From Moorena bouillonii PNG (GTDB taxonomy: Bacteria; Cyanobacteriota; Cyanobacteriia; Cyanobacteriales; Coleofasciculaceae), in NCBI RefSeq assembly GCF_001942495.1, contig NZ_MKZS01000001.1:6061871-6125870 (forward strand): 64,000 bases of DNA, read 5' to 3'. The notes under the pieces are model-generated. The model did no database searches. It was given only the letters and a program-made list of their open reading frames with translations, and was not told the origin of the DNA. Of this stretch, positions 1-7,558 are shown piece after piece (position 1 is the stretch's first letter; each line of letters begins with the position of its first letter). The translations under genes were made by a program, and so were the position numbers.

Positions 1-64
1 AGTCCGGTTCTTAGGGGAGGGAGAGATGGTAACATTTCTCACCTTACCCGACTAATAGTTTTGT

Positions 65-150
65 GGAATGGGCATCTTGGTGGAACTGGCATCTTGTGTA
101 GAACTGGCATCTTGGTGGAACTGGCATCTTGTGTAGAACTGGCATCTTGC
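65..150. repeat. Tandem repeat, GAACTGGCATCTTG units
   Basis: About five near-identical copies of GAACTGGCATCTTG follow one another, separated alternately by GT and TGTA, giving an alternating 16/18-bp period. The minus-strand reading frame across it encodes only repeated Met-Pro-Val/Cys-Gln-Phe peptides, so I do not call a gene here. Confidence 0.85.
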
Positions 151-249
151 CAGTTTCAATATATTTTCGCGCGGGCAGGATGCACACTCTACTCCTATTC
201 ATTCGAAGACTGACGCAACGCCCCAACTATTGCCAGAAATTACCGGATT

Positions 250-570
250 TTAGGCAATAGCGACATTATTAATCAGCCAAGCTGCATACTGTTCGTTGAC
301 ATGCTGTGTACTTAGTACCACAAATTCAGGGGTATCGTAGGGATGATAATTAGTTACAGTCTGCTCTGCTTTAGAGATCAGCTCCGTAGTTGTTTTGATT
401 ACTAGCAGCACTTCAGAATCAGACTCAACCTCACCCTCCCACCAATAAACTGAAGAGATCCCGGGAATAATGTTCACACATGCTGCCTCTCTACGCTGGA
501 GAAGCTGATTAGACAGATCATGGGCAACAGCATTATCAGGACAGGTGACAAGGATTAAAACAATGTTCAT
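250..570 (-). CDS. cutA: Divalent-cation tolerance protein CutA
   Basis: Small cytoplasmic CutA1-family protein of 106 residues, the usual family size. The start MNIVLILVTCPD, the central YWWEGEVE segment and the later KTT...YHPYDTPEFV stretch are family hallmarks. The family forms a very stable trimer with a ferredoxin-like fold and has been linked to copper tolerance, although its biochemical role is unsettled. I chose the ATG at 570; an in-frame TTG four codons upstream would add MSKS. No clear Shine-Dalgarno precedes either start. It stands alone, transcribed towards the repeat at the window edge. Confidence 0.93.
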   Translation of the reverse strand: MNIVLILVTCPDNAVAHDLSNQLLQRREAACVNIIPGISSVYWWEGEVESDSEVLLVIKTTTELISKAEQTVTNYHPYDTPEFVVLSTQHVNEQYAAWLINNVAIA

Positions 571-769
571 GCTTTTGCTCAATTTTTTTTGACCCGGGAA
601 TATATTAAACCAGATTCCGCACTTTAAAATGTTTTACACAGAAAACGGTTAAAATTAATGTTTTATACAGAAAACCCTTAGAATTATGACGTTGCTGAAT
701 TAGAGTATGAATGGGCGATCGTCTCGTTTTGGTGGGGTGCATCCTGCCTGCCGGAAAATTGTAACGGGC

Positions 770-948
770 AAGATGCCCATTCCACGCTTAATGCATATTC
801 CACGCTTAATGCTTATTCCACACTTAATTACCATTACACACTTAATGTTTATTACACGTTTAATACACATTTAACATTTAATGCACATTTTACGCCTAAT
901 GACCATTCCACGCCTGATGCCCATTCCACGCCTGATGCCCATTCCAGA
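770..948. repeat. Degenerating 18-bp tandem repeat upstream of the aldo/keto reductase
   Basis: About nine units of the form CATTCCACGCTTAATGC follow with an 18-bp period (one slightly longer). The outer units are nearly identical (CATTCCACGCTTAATG on the left, CATTCCACGCCTGATGC on the right) and the middle units are AT-drifted. It fills most of the 423-bp gap between cutA and the aldo/keto reductase. Units abut directly with no unique spacers, so it is not a CRISPR array. Confidence 0.85.
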
Positions 949-1005
949 AAACTCTTAAAATCATTCCATGATTAAGTAAGGCCGAAAAAGTGAAAGGAGT
1001 TAAGG

Positions 1006-1965
1006 ATGGAAACCAAAGCCTTAGGCACTTCGGAGGTAAAAATCACCCCGATTATCATGGGCACTTGGCAGGCCGGTAAATCTAGGTGGGTAGGCATTGA
1101 AGATGCTGAGACCATAAAAGGGCTGCGAGCAGGATTTGAGGCGGGGATAACTACGGTTGATACTGCAGAACTTTACGGGAAGGGTCACTCGGAACAAATT
1201 GTTGGTCAGGCTCTAGCAGAGGTACGCGACCAACTGGTTTATGCTACCAAAGTGTGTGCTAATCATCTTAAATATGACCAGGTGATCGAGGCTTGTGAGG
1301 GTTCCTTGAAAAATCTGAAGACAGATTATATCGACCTCTACCAGATTCACTGGCCTTCTGGCACCTTGGGAAGTGAGGTAGTGCCAATTGAGGAAACCAT
1401 GAGCGCTCTCAATACGTTGAAAGAGCAAGGCAAAATTCGGGCAATTGGAGTCTCCAATTTTTCCCGCAGCCAGTTAGCAGAAGCTTCTCAGTACGGACGA
1501 ATTGATAGCCTGCAGCCTCCCTACTCTCTGTTTTGGCGTCAGGTGGAGCAAGATGCTATGCCTTTCTGTGTAGAGCACAATATCTCGATTATTGGCTATT
1601 CTTCCTTAGCTCAGGGATTATTAACTGGCAAGTTTGATCCAGAGCACAAGTTTGAAGAAGGGGATCATCGCAGCAAAAATAAGTTGTTCAACGGTGATAA
1701 CTATCAACGAGCACAGCAAGCATTAGCTCAGCTACGACCAATTGCAGAGCGTCATCAGTGTACCCTGGCTCAGTTGTCTCTGGCATGGTTGATGTCTCAG
1801 CCACAAACTAATGCGATCGCAGGATTCCGAAATAGTGCCCAAGCTATTGACAATGCTCAAGCTGTTGAGGTTAAGCTGTCTGCTGATGAGCTACAAGACA
1901 TTGATCAGATTGGACGGCTGGTTACAGACCATTTAGATGATAATCCAGTGATGTGGGATCTTTAA
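1006..1965 (+). CDS. Aldo/keto reductase
   Basis: NADPH-dependent oxidoreductase of the aldo/keto reductase superfamily, 319 residues, cytosolic. The catalytic set is visible: Asp and Tyr in VDTAELYGKGHSE (about residues 50-62), Lys in YATKVC and His in YQIHWPSG. The later IRAIGVSNFS and C-terminal AIAGFRNSAQAIDNAQA segments match the nucleotide-binding part of the fold. The ATG lies just downstream of a good ribosome site (AAAGGAG). The natural substrate cannot be deduced; family members reduce aldehydes and ketones. It stands alone between repeat regions. Confidence 0.93.
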   Translation: METKALGTSEVKITPIIMGTWQAGKSRWVGIEDAETIKGLRAGFEAGITTVDTAELYGKGHSEQIVGQALAEVRDQLVYATKVCANHLKYDQVIEACEGSLKNLKTDYIDLYQIHWPSGTLGSEVVPIEETMSALNTLKEQGKIRAIGVSNFSRSQLAEASQYGRIDSLQPPYSLFWRQVEQDAMPFCVEHNISIIGYSSLAQGLLTGKFDPEHKFEEGDHRSKNKLFNGDNYQRAQQALAQLRPIAERHQCTLAQLSLAWLMSQPQTNAIAGFRNSAQAIDNAQAVEVKLSADELQDIDQIGRLVTDHLDDNPVMWDL

Positions 1966-1993
1966 GGGACTGCTTAAACCTGACTTCTTGACC

Positions 1994-2226
<233 letters not shown>

Positions 2227-2329
2227 GTCAGTAACCAAAACCATTTCCCAGATAGTCTAAACAACTATCTGGGGATTCAAGGAAATTAAAAAAAATAGCT
2301 CAAGTTGATCAATTTAGGCTATCCAGTGG

Positions 2330-2545
2330 TCAATCCTCCTTTGCCTCTTTAATTAACTTGGTTATCGCTTCGATAATTGTTTTTGAGTAGACAGTTAGGG
2401 CAATGACTGCCGCCACCGCTGTGCCGCCTTGGATCAGGGGGATAAGTGGAGCGCCAGCAGGTGTATCGGGAGTTGATGCACCTGTTGATGTACTAACAAC
2501 CTGGCTAACTTCCACATTGACATGGATATTTTGATATGCTAGCAT
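2330..2545 (-). CDS. Small single-pass membrane protein, unknown function
   Basis: A 71-residue frame I do not recognise. Its composition is protein-like: a Ser/Thr/Pro/Ala-rich N-terminal half, one hydrophobic segment (about residues 42-57, GTAVAAVIALTVYSKT) and a charged, probably cytoplasmic tail (TKLIKEAKED). No clear Shine-Dalgarno precedes the ATG. It has no operon partner; the long gap containing the 15-bp inverted repeat lies upstream. It could be a genuine small membrane protein or a chance frame. Confidence 0.45.
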   Translation of the reverse strand: MLAYQNIHVNVEVSQVVSTSTGASTPDTPAGAPLIPLIQGGTAVAAVIALTVYSKTIIEAITKLIKEAKED

Positions 2546-3274
2546 ACTAGTTTAGCGGCCCTTTAAGAGCCGTGTTAATTTTCTATGTTAGAAGGACAGC
2601 AGCCAGAACCGGCCTGCGAAACTGAGTCTGGCTGAGTCTTTCTAGTCTGAAAATCTGGCACTACTCCACCTACATGGCAACGAGGCAAAGCACAGTAAAT
2701 CACACAGATACACTGTGGTAGACATAGCAATGACTACGACCATTGAAGGCTAAAACACTCCTCCACTTCCCTGGTTCCTATAATCAGGAGCCGGTAATGG
2801 TTATCCTCTCACCTAAGGTTTTTTTGACGTAGCCTTCCAGAAGGGTAGCCGACGATTCAGTGGTGTGATTCACTTGCTTAGTTTAAGAAGTTTAAGAATA
2901 CCTCTTACATCGACCATTTCCAGATTAGGAGCATTACCAAGCGCTGCGAATCAGAAGAATGAGTCGATTGTTAGATCCAATCAGACTACAAAAAATCTGA
3001 CATGCAAAGCTTTTGAGGATAGCTATATAAAGCTTATCCGTAAAAATACTATTGTGTCAAGTCTGATTGGATCTTATGCTAATCATAAATGATGACTTGC
3101 TGTAATGTCAACACAATTACTTCACATTCTCGGGATTTAAATTAAAGTTTTTGTAAATTTTGAACATTAAGGGGTGAGAGGGGGCATCTAACTTTTGCAA
3201 AAATACTCCGATGGAAGCATAAAACACAACTCCTGTTCCCTGAATTATAGATTTAAAACTTTGAGATGCTCCCC
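2546..3274. other. 729-bp gene-poor gap with a perfect 15-bp inverted repeat
   Basis: No convincing gene. The perfect inverted repeat AGATCCAATCAGACT (2973-2987) / AGTCTGATTGGATCT (3060-3074) encloses 72 bp of AT-rich sequence. A 75-codon plus-strand frame (2865-3092, GTG start) spans it but has low-complexity composition and no ribosome site. The repeat could be the ends of a tiny decayed mobile element or a hairpin transcript. Confidence 0.5.
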
Positions 3275-4816
3275 TTACTTATATCCTTTTGATAGCAACC
3301 CCTGCAGCTCAAATGCTGGCACATTAGCCAGTTCCTTCGGTTCTAATTTATACATCGCTCCACCATAAACTCTCCCTTCAGCAACCATAGCTTTCCCAGT
3401 AATTTGGTTAAGCGCTTCTATCAACAATTTGTCCAAGTTGGGATTTTGGTTTATGGCCTTTTCCAAATCTGGCTTGGGGTAGAGAATCAGATATGAATTG
3501 GTAACAATTGCTTTTGATTGGTTTAGAATAAATCTAAAGGGCTTTTTCCCTTCTTTGTCTGAACGTCCAATATACGTACAATATAATCTGCTTTCAGGTC
3601 GGCTTTCTTGGGAATACCAAATTTTACGGCTTTTGCATAAATAGCGGTTGGAAACACCAGCGTTAATCCCTGCTTTAAGATAAGAATACAAGTCAGGATA
3701 GACGCGCTTTATTTCATCAAGGGGCAATTTACAATCAAGCACAAATAGCGGGTTTTTAATTTCCGGGTTGCCATCCTTATCCGCTTTTACTTCAGTAGTC
3801 TCTAAGTATCGCGGGCTTGGTAATATTGGACGAAATTGTTCAATAGGTAAGTTTAGGCTTTCAATCTCTACAGGGGAAAGAATAAAAAACTTATTGTCAC
3901 CGGTGGCAATGCCGCGCTTAACTGCAAAGAAATCACTTAACTTTGGATAAACGCTTTCTTGACGTTGGTCAAACAAGGGAAAGCGTGACCATTTCTTTTC
4001 ACTAGTCAATACTTTCCAACTAACGTCTTTTCCCTGTGCTGGCTTGTTGATGGTTCCACCAAAGGTGAATTTAACGTTATGGTTGTTATCGGATTTTTTA
4101 CCTTTAAACCATACAACAGCTGAGGAAACTAGAGCATCATCAAATTGCACATCACTTGGGTCAAATCGGTGAATCTGTAACAAGGTTACTTCATTCAACA
4201 AGTAGTTTTTGACTGACTGACCATAATTCACGTCCATAAATTCACTTGGAATCAACCAAGCGGCAATAGCATTTTCATTCATCCAGCCATGTGAAAGCGC
4301 CATGAAGTAACAATAAAGACCTGCTAAGCCAGACAATTTCATATTGGCAGATTCTAGAGCTTTAGCCTGTAGGCGTTTTTTTTGGCCATTGATATGATGA
4401 TGCCGAACGTATGGTGGGTTACAAATAATCAAATTAAACTTATCACATTCTTCAGCGGGTGGCTTTTGTTTCGTGAAGTCTTTTAGTTGATAATCAAGAA
4501 TTGTTTTAGACCACAATTCCCGGGCTGGTTTTCCATAGTGCTCATCAACTTCAAACCCTGTAGCGGCTTCTATACGACTTGATGAAACAGTGCTAGTTAA
4601 GGCACTCAAGAAGGCACCAGTACCAAAAGCTGGATCAATAAAACGAATCTTTACTCCCTTTGGCATTAGGTTTTTAGCATGGGTAATAATATCCTTAGCT
4701 AGGGCAATTGGTGTGGAAAACTGCCCCATGACATTGCGATCTTCTTGAGTTTTTAAGCTGTCAAGTTCAACTTGTATCTCCTGACGTCTGCTTTCAAGTG
4801 CTGTAATTTTGGTCAT
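3275..4816 (-). CDS. TaqI-type adenine-specific DNA methyltransferase
   Basis: N6-adenine DNA methyltransferase of the gamma (TaqI/Eco57I-like) group, 513 residues from the chosen start. In order: motif X GQFSTPIALA (31-40), S-adenosylmethionine-binding motif I FIDPAFGTGAFL (59-70), catalytic motif IV NPPY (133-136), then a C-terminal region (about 240-500) expected to recognise DNA. The ATG at 4816 is preferred because the 24 extra codons up to 4888 run into an adjacent ~80-bp MITE. No restriction endonuclease gene is visible nearby, so it may be an orphan methylase or the remnant of a restriction-modification locus. The recognition sequence cannot be read from the protein. Confidence 0.88.
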   Translation of the reverse strand: MTKITALESRRQEIQVELDSLKTQEDRNVMGQFSTPIALAKDIITHAKNLMPKGVKIRFIDPAFGTGAFLSALTSTVSSSRIEAATGFEVDEHYGKPARELWSKTILDYQLKDFTKQKPPAEECDKFNLIICNPPYVRHHHINGQKKRLQAKALESANMKLSGLAGLYCYFMALSHGWMNENAIAAWLIPSEFMDVNYGQSVKNYLLNEVTLLQIHRFDPSDVQFDDALVSSAVVWFKGKKSDNNHNVKFTFGGTINKPAQGKDVSWKVLTSEKKWSRFPLFDQRQESVYPKLSDFFAVKRGIATGDNKFFILSPVEIESLNLPIEQFRPILPSPRYLETTEVKADKDGNPEIKNPLFVLDCKLPLDEIKRVYPDLYSYLKAGINAGVSNRYLCKSRKIWYSQESRPESRLYCTYIGRSDKEGKKPFRFILNQSKAIVTNSYLILYPKPDLEKAINQNPNLDKLLIEALNQITGKAMVAEGRVYGGAMYKLEPKELANVPAFELQGLLSKGYK

Positions 4817-4853
4817 TGTTATGGCAACGAACACAACAGCTGTTTGAGCCGGT

Positions 4854-4934
4854 GGTGCGTTACGGGACGGGCTGTTCCAACCGGGCACGAAGAGGTGGAA
4901 AATGAGGGCGATCCCGTCTTATCACGCACCCTAC
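4854..4934. repeat. MITE-like element, copy A
   Basis: About 80 bp with inverted ends: GGTGCGTTACGGGACGGGCT on the left and a right end finishing ATCACGCACCCTAC. It ends 38 bp upstream of the methyltransferase ATG. Related copies lie at 5064-5139, 57968-58043 and 58237-58313. Too short to encode a transposase. Confidence 0.75.
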
Positions 4935-4956
4935 TGTCGTGGCACACCTAAAAATG

Positions 4957-5030
4957 TTTGTTGGGTTGAGCGGTAGGGAAACCCAACAAAGCGTTACTGG
5001 TGTTGGGTTTCATTCTTCAACCCAACCTAC
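4957..5030. repeat. Second MITE-like family (GTTGGGTT hairpin)
   Basis: TTTGTTGGGTTGAGCGG, AACCCAACAAAGCG, GTGTTGGGTTTC and CAACCCAACCTACGCGG alternate, making nested inverted GTTGGGTT/AACCCAAC pairs. It lies between copies A and B of the other MITE. Similar GTTGGGTTTC...AACCCAACCTAC elements are familiar from cyanobacterial intergenic DNA. Confidence 0.7.
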
Positions 5031-5063
5031 GCGGCGTTGCACCAAATTAGCTGTGCCACCCCA

Positions 5064-5139
5064 GTAGGGTGTGTTAGGGGCGGGCTTGCCTTCATGTTCT
5101 CCTCTTCGCGCCTGGGACAGCCCGCCCCGTAACGCACCA
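5064..5139. repeat. MITE-like element, copy B
   Basis: Same family as the copy at 4854-4934. It opens with GTAGGGTGTGTTAGGGGCGG and closes with CCCGCCCCGTAACGCACC, so its ends are inverted relative to each other. The interior (CTTCATGTTCTCCTCTTCG) differs from the other copies. Confidence 0.75.
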
Positions 5140-5235
5140 CCCAAGGACCCGCTCTGACTAAATCAACCCTAGCGATAGTGCAACAGTTTTTCACTTCACT
5201 CCCCACACCTCCCACTCTCACCACTATTACCACCC

Positions 5236-5344
5236 TCACAACACCTTGTGACAATGCAATAGTTTTTTACCCCACTCTCCATACCTACCACTTTTACCAC
5301 TTTTACCACTCTCACAACCCCTTGTGACAATGCAATAGTTTTTT
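5236..5344. promoter_or_regulatory. Two operator-like dyads TCACAA-N4-TTGTGA in a direct repeat
   Basis: A direct repeat upstream of the helix-turn-helix gene contains CCTTGTGACAATGCAATAG followed by a T run, at 5244 and 5320. Each copy overlaps a perfect dyad TCACAA-N4-TTGTGA (5236-5251 and 5312-5327), 76 bp apart. A weaker third relative (GTGCAACAGTTTTT) lies near 5178. Paired palindromes of this kind are typical binding sites for a dimeric regulator; that use is inferred. Confidence 0.5.
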
Positions 5345-5441
5345 TTAGCAACCACCCTTTCCACCTTTACACCCCAATACTTGCATATTTTAGAAAATCG
5401 TGTTACTATAAACAATATCGTAAACACAATGGTTTTTCGCC

Positions 5442-5858
5442 ATGATGATTTCTACCGCACAAGCCGCTGAATTACTAGGTATCTCTGCCACTCGCGTCCG
5501 TTTCCTGTTGAGCAAGGGCAGAGTGAAAGGAGCTTATAAAGTCGGTAGAACTTGGGTGATTCCCTTATTTGATGGCATGCCTGTGGTTACCCCTGGCACT
5601 CGTGGACCAAAGCGGAATTGGTCAAAGCGTACAAATTACACTAAAGCTGTGATCCACGTGAACCAGAAAGTGATTCGCCAAAATCACAACACCGGCGAAC
5701 GGAATCCGGTGATTACGGTCAAACGAGGCTCTAATAACACTTACGGTCATACCGTAGAAGTCAATGGCCCTTGTCGGGTGATGTATCGCCCTGATAATCC
5801 CCTAAATTGTGGAGCACGGGTATGGATTGAGACGATTTCCGACTTTAAGGTGAGCTGA
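5442..5858 (+). CDS. Helix-turn-helix (MerR/excisionase-like) protein
   Basis: 138 residues. Residues 4-40 (TAQAAELLGISATRVRFLLS, then KGAYKVGRTWVIP) form the winged helix-turn-helix typical of excisionase/MerR-like DNA-binding domains. The remaining ~95 residues are basic and beta-rich, with a KRGSNNTYGHTVEVNGP segment that I do not recognise. Met1 and Met2 are both possible starts and neither has a strong ribosome site. It faces the DNA methyltransferase across MITEs and two TCACAA-N4-TTGTGA dyads. Control of itself or of the methyltransferase is possible but not shown. Confidence 0.8.
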   Translation: MMISTAQAAELLGISATRVRFLLSKGRVKGAYKVGRTWVIPLFDGMPVVTPGTRGPKRNWSKRTNYTKAVIHVNQKVIRQNHNTGERNPVITVKRGSNNTYGHTVEVNGPCRVMYRPDNPLNCGARVWIETISDFKVS

Positions 5859-5872
5859 GCCAGGTCTAAGGT

Positions 5873-6226
5873 CTAACCAAACGTTGACCCATTCCACCCC
5901 CACATATGTCTCTGGGCATCAGCAAATTCAATATAAATTCGGTTAAGTGCTACACCCAACGTCTCATTAATCGTCTTGCAAAAATCCTGACTCATGGCCT
6001 TAGTTTGAGTAGGCTTCATGGTGCCAATATTTTTAATTTCCACATAGCAAACTGGGTCAAAGCTACCAGCAAACGTCATAGCAACACCAGGCTCAAACGC
6101 TGTCATCACATAAGCTTCTGGTTTCCCCACATGCTCGGCTAGTTTTCCGGACAGGCTTTTCAGCAACCCTTCAACCGCTGCTGATTCTGGAGCATCAATG
6201 GAAGTTTGAACTTTAATTAGCGGCAT
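5873..6226 (-). CDS. MIF/phenylpyruvate tautomerase-family protein
   Basis: 117-residue member of the macrophage migration inhibitory factor/tautomerase superfamily. The mature N-terminus would be Pro2 (MPLIKVQTS), the family's catalytic base, and the ending GWNGSTFG is typical. The ATG at 6226 is chosen because it yields Pro2; the longer frame upstream is repeat-derived (heptamers translating to LFPVPCSLFP). Members tautomerise phenylpyruvate or dopachrome in vitro, while the bacterial role is usually unknown. Its stop codon lies 15 bp beyond the convergent helix-turn-helix gene. Confidence 0.93.
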   Translation of the reverse strand: MPLIKVQTSIDAPESAAVEGLLKSLSGKLAEHVGKPEAYVMTAFEPGVAMTFAGSFDPVCYVEIKNIGTMKPTQTKAMSQDFCKTINETLGVALNRIYIEFADAQRHMWGWNGSTFG

Positions 6227-6277
6227 AGTTTTGATATAGTGGTTTGCGACTTTCTTGAGTACATATTCTGGATTTTT

Positions 6278-6386
6278 AGGGAACAGGGAACAGGGAACAG
6301 GGAATAGGGAATAGAGCTGTAAGCCCCGTGGAAACAAACCCCCAAGACCGCGCTGCCTCCCCAAGACCGCGCTACCTCGCTGCATC
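6278..6386. repeat. AACAGGG heptamers and fragments of the AAGACCGCGCT repeat
   Basis: GGGAACA/GGGAATA heptamers (about 6279-6315) are followed by two partial copies of the dispersed CCCCCAAGACCGCGCTGC element (about 6338-6385). This is upstream of the MIF-family start and non-coding. Confidence 0.75.
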
Positions 6387-6461
6387 GCTTTAGGTCAATT
6401 CTTGCTCACTGTTCCCTGTTCCCAGATCCGCTGTTCCCAACTTCTGTAAGAAGTCTAATCT

Positions 6462-6947
6462 CTAACCGCCATACTGCCAACTAGTGCTTTCCAGTAACAA
6501 CTGATCTCCTTCCCGATGAATGCCAGCACCAACGACTTCAGCAACAAAGACGGTGTGATCGCCTTCTTCCACAGTTCCTCTGACCTGGCATTCTACATAA
6601 CCGAGGGAGTCAGAAATGATCGGACAACCAGTTACTTCTCCTAGGTAAAATTCTACATCAGCAAACTTATTACCAACGCGACTTTGGGGTTTAAAAAATT
6701 TTGCTGCCATATCTTTTTGCCCACTATCGAGGAAGCTTAGGGCAAATACTTCTGTTTTCTTAATGATGCCGTGGGAGCCAGTATCTTGTTTAACACAGTT
6801 AACTATTAGTGGCGGTTTGAAAGAAGACTGCATCACCCAGCTGACCGTGAAGCCGTTGATTGTTTCTTCACCATCTCTGACACCACAGATATATAGACCA
6901 TGGGGAATTTTGCGCAGCATGGTCTTTTTCGCTTGTTCGTCTAGCAC
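6462..6947 (-). CDS. Flavin reductase-like FMN-binding protein
   Basis: 161 residues with the flavin reductase (split-barrel FMN-binding) fold. Recognisable parts are KIPHGLYICGVRDGEETINGF near the N-terminus, WVMQSSFKPPLIVNCV, ALSFLDSGQKDMAAKFF in the middle and the C-terminal TVFVAEVVGAG strand. The domain resembles the C-terminal module of cyanobacterial flavodiiron proteins but stands alone. The start is GTG, eight bases downstream of GGGAG. It probably reduces FMN/FAD or transfers electrons from NAD(P)H in the cytoplasm. No partner oxygenase is adjacent. Confidence 0.87.
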   Translation of the reverse strand: MLDEQAKKTMLRKIPHGLYICGVRDGEETINGFTVSWVMQSSFKPPLIVNCVKQDTGSHGIIKKTEVFALSFLDSGQKDMAAKFFKPQSRVGNKFADVEFYLGEVTGCPIISDSLGYVECQVRGTVEEGDHTVFVAEVVGAGIHREGDQLLLESTSWQYGG

Positions 6948-7015
6948 GAGTTTTTCTCCCTATTTTCTTAGCATTCGCGTAGCGTGACTTTTTGGGCAAA
7001 GCCCGACGCTGTCTT

Positions 7016-7059
7016 GATGCAGTCGCTCATGGGGGAAACCCCCAAGACCGCGCTGCATC
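7016..7059. repeat. GATGCAG/CTGCATC dispersed hairpin
   Basis: GATGCAGTCGCTCATGGGGG, AAA, then CCCCCAAGACCGCG and CTGCATC form an imperfect hairpin with a GGGGG-AAA-CCCCC core. Another full copy is at 20510-20553 and composite copies at about 58061-58154 and 6338-6385. It is preceded by a variant of the TTCGCGTAGCGTG box (6974). Confidence 0.8.
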
Positions 7060-7104
7060 GCTGCGCGAACGGTCAATGGCAATTAGTGTACAAAATTTTG
7101 GTGT

Positions 7105-7521
7105 TTAAAAGACAGGATTAGGGATATCCTTTTGGGTTCTAAAGATGCGCTTAACTCGATGTAGAACACCTCTGGGCTGAAAATTATGCTTATACTGCCT
7201 GAATTCCCCAGCATCTAGCCAAACCCCGTGGCATTGGAAACATTTTTCGTACCAGATGCTGTACTCATCAATATCAAGCATGCGGACCATTTTGGCTCCA
7301 CAGCGGGGACAGCAAATATCATCATTGATCTTATTCAGCTCAGAGCCAATTTCCGGGTCTCCAATATCTAGACTCTCAGAACCTTTAATCTTTTTGAGTA
7401 TTTCGGCCTCTAGGGAATCAAACCAAATGCCTTTGCAGTTGACACAACGGTCTACTTCAATGTCATGGCAGGTAACTGGCTCTAATGTTCCTGTACACTT
7501 TGGGCAATTAAGTTGCTTCAC
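7105..7521 (-). CDS. TFIIB-type zinc-ribbon protein
   Basis: About 138 residues with two zinc-binding ribbons of the zf-TFIIB type. One is CPKC followed by CVNCKGIWFDSLEAEIL; the other is CPRCGAKM followed by CFQCHGVWLDAGEF. The paired CxxC knuckles ending in GxWxD are diagnostic. I chose the GTG at 7521 (MKQLNCPKC); an in-frame TTG at 7533 is the alternative. It starts 25-40 bp after cobM on the same strand, so co-transcription is likely. The function of these small ribbons is unknown; zinc-dependent chaperone or nucleic-acid contact are guesses. Confidence 0.85.
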   Translation of the reverse strand: MKQLNCPKCTGTLEPVTCHDIEVDRCVNCKGIWFDSLEAEILKKIKGSESLDIGDPEIGSELNKINDDICCPRCGAKMVRMLDIDEYSIWYEKCFQCHGVWLDAGEFRQYKHNFQPRGVLHRVKRIFRTQKDIPNPVF

Positions 7522-7558
7522 ACTTCCACACAAAAATTAACCTAACCTTAGTTATAGT

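Noticed and set aside
44-226. 60-codon minus-strand frame at the left edge
   Set aside because: It translates the GAACTGGCATCTTG tandem repeat; no independent coding support.
770-948. Possible CRISPR array
   Set aside because: Units are 18 bp with no unique spacers. The same holds for all heptamer arrays; no cas genes are seen.
2865-3092. 75-codon frame in the long gap
   Set aside because: GTG start without ribosome site, skewed composition, spans an inverted repeat; not supported as a gene.
5873-6385. Longer MIF-family frame starting at 6385
   Set aside because: The 53 extra residues come from heptamer and AAGACCGCGCT repeats, and the family needs Pro at position 2.
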